DNA of 64,000 nt from Acidobacteriaceae bacterium (GCA_003170825.1 PMYL01000017.1:34580-98579), one strand, 5' to 3'. Positions 53,210-61,280 are shown, counted from the stretch's first letter. Numbers and translations: made by a program. Notes: generated from the sequence alone by a model not told the origin.

Positions 53210-55984
53210 TTGCAGCCGCCCATCGACAACCTGAATCCCGAACAGCGCGCTGCCGTCGAGGCCACCGAGGGACCCCTGCTCATCCTGGCCGGCGCCGGCT
53301 CTGGCAAAACCCGCGTCATCACCAGCCGCATTGCCTGGCTCATCCGCGAAAAGGGCGTCGCCCCGGACTCCATCCTGGCCGTTACCTTCACCAACAAGGC
53401 CGCCAGCGAGATGGCCGAACGCGTCGACCGCCTGCTCGGCCACTCCTCCCTGGCCAAGCCGCTCATCGCCACCTTTCACTCGTTTTGCGTGCGCATCTTG
53501 AGGCGCGACATCGAGGCCCTCAAGGTGGGCAACGAACCACCCCAACGACGAGGACCTGTCGTTGGGGACCCCGGCGAGGGCCTCACCCGCGCCTTCGCCA
53601 TCTACGACGAGAACGACCAGCAAGCCATCGTCAAGCAGGTCATGCGCCGCATGGGCCTTGACACCAAGCAGTTCACCCCGCGCGCCGTCCTCGGCCGCAT
53701 CTCCTGGGCCAAGAACCACATGGTCGATCCCCAGGAGTTCTACCTCGGCTCCAAAGATCCGAACAGCGAGCGCGTCGCCCATATCTATCAGAGCTACAAG
53801 GCCGAGTTGCGCAAGAACAATGCTCTGGATTTTGATGATTTGCTGCTTGAAGCCGTCCGCCTGCTCAAAGTCTCAAGCGAAGCCCGCGAGCGCTACCAGC
53901 GCCGCTACCGCTATCTCCTCGTCGACGAATACCAGGACACCAACCGCCCCCAGTACGAGCTGATGAAGCTGCTGGCCGGCGAAGCCAAGAACGTCTGCGC
54001 CGTCGGCGACGAGGACCAAAGTATTTATTCCTGGCGCGGCGCTGACATCCGCAACATTTTGGAGTTTGAAAAGGATTTCCCCAACGCCCGCATTGTCCGC
54101 CTGGAGCAAAACTACCGATCCACTCAGGTGATTCTGGAGGCCGCCGGCGCCGTCGTCGCCAACAACATCCGCCGCAAGGGCAAGAAGCTCTGGACCGACC
54201 GCCAGGGCGGAAGCCTGATCGGTTATTACGAGGCCCCCGACGGCGAAAACGAAGCCCTCTTCATCGCCGACCGCATTCAGAAGTTCCTGAACTCCTCCGA
54301 AACGCAAGACCGCGGAGCGGGCCACTGCGCCGTCCTCTACCGCACCAACTCCCAGTCCCGCCTCTTCGAGGAGGCCCTCCGCCGCTACAACATCTCCTAC
54401 ACCATGGTCGGCGGTTTCAGCTTCTACGAGCGCGCCGAGATCAAGGACCTGCTCGGCTACCTCCGCCTCATCCGCAACCCCCACGACTCCATGGCCCTGC
54501 AGCGCGTCATCAACACGCCTGCCCGCGGCATCGGCAAAACCACCCTCGAAACCCTTGAACGCCTGGCTCTTGAAACCGGCCAGTCCACCTGGGACGCCCT
54601 CTCCGCAGCCCTCCAGAACCGCCTCATTCCCACCCGCGCCCTCCTGGCCCTCGAATCCTTCCGCCAACTCATCCTCGACGCCCAGGCCATGATGGACCCC
54701 GACTTTGCCGGCAAGCTTTCCGCGGACGTGGCCGCTGGCATGGAATCCGCCGACGCCGACACCGATTTCGAGTTCGGAGCAGCTACAGCCGACTCCGCCA
54801 GCGCCGACTCCGCAACCAACTTCGATTTTGGTGAATCGAGCGGCCATCCCCAGTTCCCGCTCCTCGACGCCAGCAGCCTTTCGTCGTTGAGACCAGGGAG
54901 CCCAACTCAACCCGACCCCGATTTTTCATCGGACCCGGAAGAAGTCGCGGCAGAAGTGCAAGGGCGCGGAAGCGCATTCCGCGCCCCCGGTGACGCCGCC
55001 ACCCTCCCCGAGCTAATAAAGTTCCTCATCGATCGCACCGGCTACATCAAGGCTCTTGAAACCGAAGGCTCCCCTGAAGCCTTCAGCCGCATTGAGAACC
55101 TGAAGGAGCTGGCCAACGCTGCCCATGACGCCGAAGCCCGCGGCGAAACCCTGGCCGAGTTCCTCGATCACGCCGCCCTGGCCTCCGACACCGATCAGTT
55201 CGACCCCGAAGCCCGCGTCACCCTCATGACCCTCCACGCCGCCAAGGGCCTCGAATTCCCCCTCGTCTTCCTCGCCGGCCTTGAAGAGGGCCTCTTCCCC
55301 CACTCTCGCACCCTCAACAATCCCGACGAGCTCGAAGAAGAGCGCCGCCTCTGCTACGTTGGCATGACCCGCGCCATGAACGCCCTCATCCTCACCCGCG
55401 CCCATTACCGCCGCCGCTACGGCAACGACGCCCCCGAGATGAGCATCCCCTCCCGCTTCCTCGAAGAAGTCCCCACCCAGTTAGTCGAAAACCTCGGCGG
55501 CCGGCCTCAGGCCTCGTCCTGGTCCACCCCCGGCTACCCCAACACCTTGAGAGCCAGCCGCAAGCACGCCCACACCAGCGACTTCGCCGACCGGCACTAC
55601 AACTACGAAGACGAAAGTCAGGAAACGCAGCACCTGTCTCCCGGCCACGGCTCTGGTCCAAAAAGTAAGAGCGCGGAAGCGCCGCCCGACTCCATCGACA
55701 ACATCGTCCGCTTCTTCGGAGGCAATTCGGGCCACGGCAAGCCCGGCTCTTTGCCCCGCCCGGCCCTCCCCGGCTCAGCCATCGGCCTTCCCGAGCCAAA
55801 AGCCGCCGCCGGCCTCAAAAAAGGCCAGCGCGTCCGCCACTCGAAATACGGCGAAGGCACCATCCTCATGCGCGAGGGCGACGGCGAAGACGTCAAGCTC
55901 ACCGTCCTCTTCAACCGGCACGGCATGAAGAAGCTGATGGAAAAGTTCGCCAATTTGCAAGTGCTGTCGAGTGACCAAAATTGA
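53210..55984 (+). CDS. uvrD: ATP-dependent DNA helicase UvrD/PcrA
   Basis: SF1A 3'-5' helicase, about 924 residues, longer than PcrA (about 720-750). Walker A LAGAGSGKTRV; TFTNKAASEMAERV; Walker B LLVDEYQDTNRPQ; motif III AVGDEDQSIYSWRGAD; IRLEQNYRST; motif V TLMTLHAAKGLEFP; motif VI EEERRLCYVGMTRA. A Tudor-like C-terminal part (GQRVRHSKYGEGTI...GMKKLMEKFANLQ) follows. Start TTG 53210. Extra length comes from a REP-encoded insert (residues 111-130), an acidic low-complexity insert (about 505-590) and a Gly/Pro tail section. The last codons after EKFANLQ derive from an integrated element. Confidence 0.96.
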   Translation: MQPPIDNLNPEQRAAVEATEGPLLILAGAGSGKTRVITSRIAWLIREKGVAPDSILAVTFTNKAASEMAERVDRLLGHSSLAKPLIATFHSFCVRILRRDIEALKVGNEPPQRRGPVVGDPGEGLTRAFAIYDENDQQAIVKQVMRRMGLDTKQFTPRAVLGRISWAKNHMVDPQEFYLGSKDPNSERVAHIYQSYKAELRKNNALDFDDLLLEAVRLLKVSSEARERYQRRYRYLLVDEYQDTNRPQYELMKLLAGEAKNVCAVGDEDQSIYSWRGADIRNILEFEKDFPNARIVRLEQNYRSTQVILEAAGAVVANNIRRKGKKLWTDRQGGSLIGYYEAPDGENEALFIADRIQKFLNSSETQDRGAGHCAVLYRTNSQSRLFEEALRRYNISYTMVGGFSFYERAEIKDLLGYLRLIRNPHDSMALQRVINTPARGIGKTTLETLERLALETGQSTWDALSAALQNRLIPTRALLALESFRQLILDAQAMMDPDFAGKLSADVAAGMESADADTDFEFGAATADSASADSATNFDFGESSGHPQFPLLDASSLSSLRPGSPTQPDPDFSSDPEEVAAEVQGRGSAFRAPGDAATLPELIKFLIDRTGYIKALETEGSPEAFSRIENLKELANAAHDAEARGETLAEFLDHAALASDTDQFDPEARVTLMTLHAAKGLEFPLVFLAGLEEGLFPHSRTLNNPDELEEERRLCYVGMTRAMNALILTRAHYRRRYGNDAPEMSIPSRFLEEVPTQLVENLGGRPQASSWSTPGYPNTLRASRKHAHTSDFADRHYNYEDESQETQHLSPGHGSGPKSKSAEAPPDSIDNIVRFFGGNSGHGKPGSLPRPALPGSAIGLPEPKAAAGLKKGQRVRHSKYGEGTILMREGDGEDVKLTVLFNRHGMKKLMEKFANLQVLSSDQN
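53540..53567. repeat. Palindromic repeat inside uvrD
   Basis: Perfect arms CCCCAACGAC and GTCGTTGGGG with an 8-nt spacer, inserted in frame (read as PPQRRGPVVGDPGE). Homologous helicases have no insert at this point, so a REP-like element entered the coding sequence without breaking it. Confidence 0.7.
55938..55959. repeat. attL copy of the 22-bp direct repeat
   Basis: Core from TGG at 55938 through CAATTTGCA at 55959, identical to 59758-59779. It lies in the uvrD codons for EKFANLQ. Confidence 0.85.
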
Positions 55985-56089
55985 CGAGAGCGTGTGACCA
56001 TTTATTTCTTGTTCCCCACCCTACTCTGTGACCATTGGCCTGTCAACAGGTTTCGTGTGACTATCTGTGACCGCGTTCCCGTGACCGCG
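55970..56089 (+). repeat. Cluster of six GTGAC(C/T) motifs
   Basis: GTGACC or GTGACT units at 55971, 55994, 56028, 56057, 56067 and 56081; two are the exact 10-mer TGTGACCATT (55993-56002 and 56027-56036). They cluster within 120 bases of attL. Arm-type recombinase binding sites or iteron-like sites are possible. Confidence 0.6.
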
Positions 56090-56091
56090 CA

Positions 56092-56110
56092 CGTGCCCGG
56101 AACGGGCACG
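56092..56110 (+). terminator. Hairpin CGTGCCCG/CGGGCACG after uvrD
   Basis: Perfect 8-bp stem with a GAA loop, about 110 bases past the uvrD stop. A loose T-rich stretch (GGGTTTTCCACTTTT) follows after 8 bases, so it could end uvrD transcription. Confidence 0.4.
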
Positions 56111-56295
56111 GCTGCGGGTTTTCCACTTTTCACCACTGGACACCATCCCTCGGGCCGCTTGTTCCTTGCGGCCCGCGTCCGGGTTCTGTTGCGATCGCGA
56201 TCGCACCCTGCGAAGCGGGGAGGGTGATTGAGCGAAGCGCGGAAGCACTTCGGGTTCTTTCGCGCGTTGGCGCGCCCGAACTGGGCGGGCTTTGC

Positions 56296-56349
56296 TTTCG
56301 GAACCCGCGTATCCACGGCACGGCCTTGGTGTCGTGGCGGGTTCCGAAA
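56296..56349. repeat. Large hairpin with perfect 13-bp outer arms
   Basis: Outer arms TTTCGGAACCCGC (56296-56308) and GCGGGTTCCGAAA (56337-56349) are perfect complements; inner CACG/CGTG segments extend the stem. The predicted fold is strong, and there is no T-run. Confidence 0.7.
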
Positions 56350-56703
56350 CGGGCTTTGCTTCGGCGTCCCGGTGGGTCGCCGAACCCGCTTGGCGGGCGG
56401 CTGCTGAGGCTGGCCAGCGCGGGGACATTCGGGCGGGTAGGGGCGCGCGCCCGGGCGGGGGTGGAGGTGGATCAATGGTTACGTGTCGGGCCTGACGGCG
56501 GGCAGGCTTCATCGCCCGCTGGCTGGACCGATGCGCTGCCGGAACGCGGCAGCGAAAGAACCAACCGCCTCAACACAGCCCGACGCGCTGAGAGCCGGGA
56601 TGCACTTGCCCGGCAAAGGCGCGGAGACTGGCGCAAGCCTTCCTCGATGCTGGCCGCCGCATCTCACGGGCCGCAGGCCCGCCGCCTCGCGCGAAGCGTC
56701 GAG

Positions 56704-57043
56704 GCAGACAAGCAGGCCATGCGGAGGCGGCACCCTGTAACCGGGCCGAACTGCACAAGAGCGCCGAAGCCGGAACCTTCACTGCCCCGTCTGCCGTTCC
56801 CTGAGGCTGGTTGCTCCGGGCCGCGAGGCGACGAACGACCTTGTTCTTGTCTACAGAGAGGAGCCGAGCGCGGCGGTCGAACCGGCTCTGCCGGTGAGCG
56901 TCGGTCCCCGAGGCCGAAGGCCGAGCGTACGGCAAGCCAGTGCCGAAGGCCGCGCAGCCGTCGCGAGCGAAGCGAGCAGACAAGCAGGTTATGCGGAGGC
57001 GGCACCCTGTAACCGGGCCGAACTGCACAAGAGCGCCGAAGCC
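56704..57043 (+). repeat. 68-bp direct repeat, two copies
   Basis: Copies at 56704-56771 and 56976-57043 differ at only two positions, in AGCAGGCCATGCGG versus AGCAGGTTATGCGG. They are separated by about 204 bases of non-coding sequence. The shared block includes GGCACCCTGTAACCGGGCCG. Confidence 0.75.
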
Positions 57044-57072
57044 TGCACCGCCCAGGCTCACAGCACAAGGGA

Positions 57073-57381
57073 TCACATCCCTCGATGGCCACCTTCCGCT
57101 TCCCGCGGTGGCCCGAGTTCTACCGATCGCAGCTCCGTGAGCATCTCCACCATGGGCGTGATGTCGTGGCCGTTCCTGGCCGCGTCGCCGATTTGCCGGG
57201 TGAGCGCTGCGAAGCGCGTCTGCTTGTCGGCGCTGTCTTGCTCTTGTTGCCGGAGTAGTGTGGCTTCCGCTACGTGCTGGCGGTAGCTTCCGCCAGCGCG
57301 GGACACGTCCGCGATGGCTCGACCGAGGACCGCAAAGCGCACGTCCTTGGCTATCTTCGTTGCTTCCTCAGCATTGTTCAT
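57073..57381 (-). CDS. Small helical protein of the element, unknown function
   Basis: 102 residues, predicted mostly alpha-helical and charged (for example RQQEQDSADKQTRFAALTRQ). It overlaps the preceding gene by 14 bases, so it belongs to the leftward train that starts at the integrase. No family recognised. The C-terminus is basic/Gly-rich (PREAEGGHRGM). Confidence 0.6.
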   Translation of the reverse strand: MNNAEEATKIAKDVRFAVLGRAIADVSRAGGSYRQHVAEATLLRQQEQDSADKQTRFAALTRQIGDAARNGHDITPMVEMLTELRSVELGPPREAEGGHRGM

Positions 57382-57691
57382 TTTTCACCTGCGAGATTCC
57401 GTCGCCGTTTTTCTGACTCCGGAGGGGTGGGGGGGTTGTTGGCCCTTTTGACCTGTTCACTATTGAGCAGTTCTCCGGTTCCGGACATTCGATGATGAAC
57501 ACGACTCGGACCGTTGGCAGGTGCATCCGCACCGCGACCCGTCGGGCCGCTTCCAGAACTGACCGCTCCCGGTCATAGACAGCGACCGGGAGCTTCTTTT
57601 TCCCGGCGTACTGCGAGAACCCTTCGCCGTCCTCGTACACCACCAGCGTGTGCAGCGAAGCGCCTACGGATTTCAGTTTGCCCTTGCTCAT
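57368..57691 (-). CDS. Small protein of the element, unknown function
   Basis: About 107 residues from ATG 57691 (GGAAG upstream); a longer start at 57757 is possible. Central hydrophobic and beta-like parts (SLHTLVVYEDGEGFSQYAG, TVRVVFIIECPEPENCS) are followed by a basic tail. No family recognised. It overlaps the next gene by 14 bases. Confidence 0.6.
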   Translation of the reverse strand: MSKGKLKSVGASLHTLVVYEDGEGFSQYAGKKKLPVAVYDRERSVLEAARRVAVRMHLPTVRVVFIIECPEPENCSIVNRSKGPTTPPPLRSQKNGDGISQVKNEQC

Positions 57692-57791
57692 GCGTCTCAC
57701 TTCCGCCAAAATGGATCCCTCGAAAAAGGCCCGAGCGCGTGGGGGAAAACATTCCACGTCGCCCGGGCTTCCAGAATTGACCTATGCGCTT

Positions 57792-58010
57792 TCACCGTTT
57801 CAGTGTTGGCTTTATAGTAACCCCCTCGAAGAGTTCCTGCTGGGCTGGCTCCGGCTCTGGTCGTTTGCACGTTTCCGGATGCTTCACTGGGTGATGGTCG
57901 ATCAGGCACGGTCCTCTGCGTCCGTCGTCTATCCGGTGCGGTGTGAGTCGCCAGCACACGTCGCACCAGCACTGCGCTTCAACGACGCTTTTCGGGTAGT
58001 GCTCAGGCAT
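57792..58010 (-). CDS. Small cysteine-containing protein of the element
   Basis: About 72 residues from ATG 58010, overlapping the preceding gene by eight bases. CWCDVC, a later GRRGPC and PETC hold several Cys, with His nearby (IDHHPVKHPE), so a zinc-binding knot is plausible. No family recognised. The 57692-57791 gap to the next gene carries no clear signal. Confidence 0.6.
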   Translation of the reverse strand: MPEHYPKSVVEAQCWCDVCWRLTPHRIDDGRRGPCLIDHHPVKHPETCKRPEPEPAQQELFEGVTIKPTLKR

Positions 58011-58527
58011 GGCGTTTCGCCTTTCCTGCCCCCCCGATGATCTTTTGCGGACGGCGGGGGGGTGGGGGGGTGGTCTGCCCTCCGTGCGCACGAATCGCTG
58101 GTATTTCCAATGGATTCACTTTGCGCTCGTAGGGCAGTCGCGAGAGTGCCGTCAGTTGGGTTTGTGCGGTGAACATCATCATCTTGGCTTCCTGCGCCGT
58201 GAGCGTGTTCAGCCGCAGGCCCCACGCCACCAGCGCAATGTACGTCAGGCACGATTCGAGATCGCTGAGTTCCGGAAGTTCCGCTTTCCAGACCTTGGCC
58301 GCGTTCTCCCGTGCTTGCTTTTGGGTCATGCCCTCTTCGCGCTGGAACTCATCGAGCGCGATGGCGTAGACGTTCATCAGTTCCTCAACGGTCTCGATGA
58401 TGCGCATTTGGCTGTAGTCTCTGACCTTGATGCGCTTCCCCGGATGCACGAACGGTCTGTATGCATCCTCCAGTTCCGGTTCGCTCCGGCCTTGGTCCGG
58501 TCTCGGCCTGGTGCTATATCTCGGCAT
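58003..58527 (-). CDS. Hypothetical protein of the element, 174 residues
   Basis: A largely helical protein: a region rich in acidic residues (VEELMNVYAIALDEFQREEG) is followed by QKQARENAAKVWKAELPEL, then a hydrophobic stretch (CLTYIALVAWGLRLN) and a Pro-rich C-terminus. No family recognised. It overlaps the gene before by 14 bases and the one after by eight, so tight translational coupling extends through the whole train. Confidence 0.65.
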   Translation of the reverse strand: MPRYSTRPRPDQGRSEPELEDAYRPFVHPGKRIKVRDYSQMRIIETVEELMNVYAIALDEFQREEGMTQKQARENAAKVWKAELPELSDLESCLTYIALVAWGLRLNTLTAQEAKMMMFTAQTQLTALSRLPYERKVNPLEIPAIRAHGGQTTPPPPRRPQKIIGGAGKAKRHA

Positions 58528-58735
58528 CGATCTCCGCCTTTCTCGCCGTGATCAACACCCGCAGGGTGCCGATCACCTGTTGCCGTTCGGTCCAGCCCAT
58601 GGCTTCGATATCGCCGTTCCCGGCGCTGCCGGTGTCGCTCATCATGTAGTCGGCCAGCGCGCGCGCCGCGTCCAGCATTGTGTTCGCTGGCTCCCTGAGT
58701 GGCCTCATCACTGTTAACTTCGTTGCACACCTCAT
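58514..58735 (-). CDS. Small protein coupled to the integrase
   Basis: 73 residues from ATG 58735, overlapping the integrase stop as ATGA. Predicted short helices (EPANTMLDAARALADYMM, WTERQQVIGTLRVLI). Small genes coupled to an integrase are often excisionase-type or regulatory factors, but no HTH or winged-helix motif is recognisable, so this is only a context guess. Confidence 0.6.
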   Translation of the reverse strand: MRCATKLTVMRPLREPANTMLDAARALADYMMSDTGSAGNGDIEAMGWTERQQVIGTLRVLITARKAEIDAEI

Positions 58736-59726
58736 GCGATTTTCCTTTCTTCTTTCGGTTCCTGCGGTTGCGCCGATGAGCTTTGCTCGATTTCGGCCTG
58801 GCTGAGATCGTTCGCTTCCAGCCCGAGATACCACCAGCTGTGTGCCGGTGACGTGTGGCCTAGGAAGCGCTGCACTTTCAGAATGTTGCCCGTGACCCGG
58901 TAGAGGTTCCGTGCGCCGGTCCGCCGCAGATCGTGCATCCCCCACTTGCGAGTTATGCCCGCTGCCCGCTTTGCCGCTGCCAGTTTTTGCTGAATGTTTG
59001 TGCCACAGACCGGCTTCTGTCCACGGTTGAACTGCTGAAGGATGCCCTGCCCCACATCCGGCAGGCTGGCACATGCCCACAGCAGTTTCGCTTCGAGCCG
59101 TTTGGTCATGGGTACGTTGTACGTGCCGTAGGCTTTGGTGCGCCCGTAGACCTGGCTGTTCTCGAAGTCGATGTTGTCGAGCCTGAATTCCCGGATAGCT
59201 TTGAGGCGCAGTCCGGCTTCACGCGCCAGTAGTAGCGCGATCTGCAAGAGCGGCCCTGCCTTGCGGTAGGTTGCCTCGAAGTCGAGCTGCGGCACGACTG
59301 TTTCCCGTGGCCTGACGGGTTTCAGTCCGGGGATGCCCGCTTCACATTGTGCCCTCGCTCCGATGGCTCTCAGCGTGCTTCTCAGGACGCTGTGGAGCGA
59401 CCGCCGCGTGGTGGGTTTGTACTTCCGCCACGCCGCGCAGACGCGGGCGACTTGATGAGCTTCAATCGCTTTCGGGTGGAGATGGCCACAGGCCCGGCTG
59501 ATGCCTTCGACGACGAGTTTAAGGTCCGTGCGGCGGCTGGCTTTGCTGAGCGGGCCGAGAGCTTCCGCCGTCGTTGTCTGGCTTCCGCCCGCTGTGCGGG
59601 GTTTGGGTGAAGCGCTCGTTCGGCTTCAATGGCTTCGGCCTCGGTTGGGTACTGGCGGCGGATGCGTGTTCCTTCGATGGTGCGGTAGTCGAGCTGCCAA
59701 CTCTCCCCGCGCTTCCTGACTGGCAT
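58732..59726 (-). pseudogene. Tyrosine recombinase (integrase), apparently frameshifted
   Basis: N-terminal part (ATG 59726, AAAGG upstream; MPVRKRGESWQLDYRTIEGT) is in one frame. The middle and catalytic parts are in another frame, open from about 59620 to 58732. The catalytic frame reads (HPKAIEAHQVARVCAAWRKY), then EAGLRLKAIREFR (Arg), MHDLRRTGA (His-x-x-Arg), LGHTSPAHSWWYLG (His/Trp and Tyr). The frame change falls between about 59615 and 59400. No start codon (ATG/GTG/TTG) precedes 59295 in the second frame. Could be a one-base indel, a sequencing error or programmed frameshifting. Confidence 0.75.
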
Positions 59727-59757
59727 GGTTTGCCTTTCCGGTCCACGCCTCGTCCTC

Positions 59758-59779
59758 TGGAAAAGTTCGCCAATTTGCA
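59758..59779. repeat. attR copy of the 22-bp direct repeat
   Basis: Identical to 55938-55959. Followed by GAGAATTTAG, which completes an alternative uvrD C-terminus (QRI and stop). The integrase start lies 32 bases inside this end. Confidence 0.85.
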
Positions 59780-59900
59780 GAGAATTTAGCTTCCTTGGTT
59801 CTGGCCGGGGCGCCATCCCCGGCCAACCGGCTTCGCACCTACCCTACAAGCCGCCAACAGGCTCCCGCGGAAAGTCCGGCGGCGAAACTACGGCTTCTTG

Positions 59901-61007
59901 TCATTCTCGGCGGTGGTTATCCGTGTCCCCGAGCCTCTTCGCCCGCTCCTCGCCGCTCAACACCCGAAACACCCCCTCGGCCAGCGCCTGCAATTCGTCC
60001 TCGCCGGGGTAGACCGTGATGGGCGCGATCCATTCGAGGTACCCGCTCAGCAGCTTCACCGCTCTCTCCGAATACGCCATTCCGCCCGTCAGCAGCACCG
60101 CATCCACCTTGCCCTGAAGCACCGCCGCCATCGCTCCGGCCTCCTTCCCGATCTGATAGACCATCGCCTCGAAGACCTGGGCGGCTTCCGTGTCCCCGGC
60201 GTCGATCCGGCGTTCCACCTCCAGAAGGTCTCGCGTCCCCAGGTAAGCGAAGAGTCCGCCGTCTCCTAAGACCTGCCGGTCAAGCTCTTCCCGCGTATGC
60301 CTGCCGCTGAAGCACACCTTTACCAGCTCCCGCACCGGCAATCCACCGGGCCGGTCAGCGCCGAATGGGCCTTCCTCGGTGGCATTGTTGTTGTCGATCA
60401 TCTGTCCGTCCCGGTGGGCCGACACGGTGATCCCGCTGCCCATGTGAATGACGACCAGCCGCAGCTCCTCGTAGGCCCGCTCGTGCTCCCGCGCAAACCG
60501 CCGCGCCACGGCCTTGGTGTTCAGCGCATGGCCAATGCACGAGCGCTCGACCAGCGGCGAGCCGGATAGGCGCGCGCACGCCTGCCACTCGTCCACCGTC
60601 ACCGGGTCCACAATGTACGCGTTCACCCCGGCGGCCCCGGCGAACCGGAGCGCCAGCAAAGCTCCCAGGTTCGACGCATGCTCTCCCCGGCGCGCCAGGC
60701 GCAGCTCTTCCACCATCGCCTCGTCCACCAGGTAGGTGCCGCAAGCCATCGGCGGCAGCAGTCCGCCCCGCCCGGCCACTGCGGCAAACCGGGCCGTCTT
60801 GTATCCCGCCTCTTCGAGCGCGCTCTCGATCAGCCCCGCGCGATACTCCAGCCGCGCCAGCATGGGACGCCCGCGGAACCGCGCGATCTCTTCATCCCCA
60901 TGCCGGATCGTCCGCACCCACTCGGCGCCATCCTTCGTGTAGACCCCAAACTTCGTGGACGTCGATCCAGGATTGAGGACAAGAACCCGGCTGCTCTCGT
61001 TGGTCAA
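59901..61007 (-). CDS. buk: Butyrate kinase
   Basis: Acetokinase-family enzyme of 368 residues converting butyryl-phosphate and ADP to butyrate and ATP, or the reverse. Family blocks: VLVLNPGSTSTKFGVY, VAGRGGLLPP, HALNTKAVARRFA, VVIHMGSGITVSAH, and ATEEGPFGADRPG. The C-terminal half has VLLTGGMAYSERA. Length agrees with Buk rather than the longer AckA. No ptb neighbour is in the window. Its role here may be in branched or short-chain acyl metabolism. Confidence 0.93.
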   Translation of the reverse strand: MTNESSRVLVLNPGSTSTKFGVYTKDGAEWVRTIRHGDEEIARFRGRPMLARLEYRAGLIESALEEAGYKTARFAAVAGRGGLLPPMACGTYLVDEAMVEELRLARRGEHASNLGALLALRFAGAAGVNAYIVDPVTVDEWQACARLSGSPLVERSCIGHALNTKAVARRFAREHERAYEELRLVVIHMGSGITVSAHRDGQMIDNNNATEEGPFGADRPGGLPVRELVKVCFSGRHTREELDRQVLGDGGLFAYLGTRDLLEVERRIDAGDTEAAQVFEAMVYQIGKEAGAMAAVLQGKVDAVLLTGGMAYSERAVKLLSGYLEWIAPITVYPGEDELQALAEGVFRVLSGEERAKRLGDTDNHRRE

Positions 61008-61280
61008 AGTTCACCCCCAGGCCAGAACGAGTTTATCCTGTCCTCCGCACTCCCCACCGCGTCCGGGTGGCGCCGGGCAAACCCCAGGCCCCAAAGCGGG
61101 ACGCTCCCGGCCAACCTTTCGCCCAATCCTGTCAGATCTTTCCAGGCCGCTTGCCAATCCGTGCTACAATCTATTCAATCGTAGAATTCGATCTGAAGTT
61201 CTTGCCTGTTCCGGTTACCGCCTACTCGCAAACTTCCACATTGCGTTCGCGGTAAATCAGTATCAGAGGAGCAACACACA
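61008..61280. other. Intergenic region upstream of the cold-shock gene
   Basis: About 270 bases. A TACAAT hexamer at about 61173 is a plausible -10 but lacks a well-spaced -35. The probable 5' leader of the cold-shock mRNA is about 100 bases; such leaders often act as temperature sensors. No structure assigned. Confidence 0.35.

Larger units (their letters stand above)
56111..57072. other. Gene-free, structured left part of the element
   Basis: About 960 bases with no convincing gene: the long open frames are a product of G+C content and repeat-derived peptides. It holds a 16-bp palindrome TGCGATCGCGATCGCA (56190-56205), the hairpin at 56296-56349, and a 68-bp direct repeat pair (56704-56771, 56976-57043). 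This composition differs from the neighbouring genes. Confidence 0.5.
55938..59779. mobile_element. 3.84-kb integrated element in the 3' end of uvrD
   Basis: Bounded by a 22-bp perfect direct repeat. The left copy lies in the last codons of uvrD. The right copy is followed by GAGAATTTAG, which would restore the native end (EKFANLQRI and a stop), so the uvrD 3' end is duplicated by insertion. Inside: an integrase next to the right end, five small overlapping unknown genes transcribed leftward, and about 1 kb of structured non-coding DNA at the left end. No replication, transfer, capsid or resistance gene is visible. Confidence 0.85.

Noticed and set aside
56224..57012. 262-codon open frame on the plus strand
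   Set aside because: Arg/Ala/Gly-rich translation typical of G+C-rich non-coding DNA, no ribosome site, and it spans the hairpin and the direct repeats.
59519..59773. Third-frame open frame over the integrase start
   Set aside because: The sequence reads NERFTQTPHSGRKPDN and similar, without integrase features; the two other frames carry the recognisable parts.
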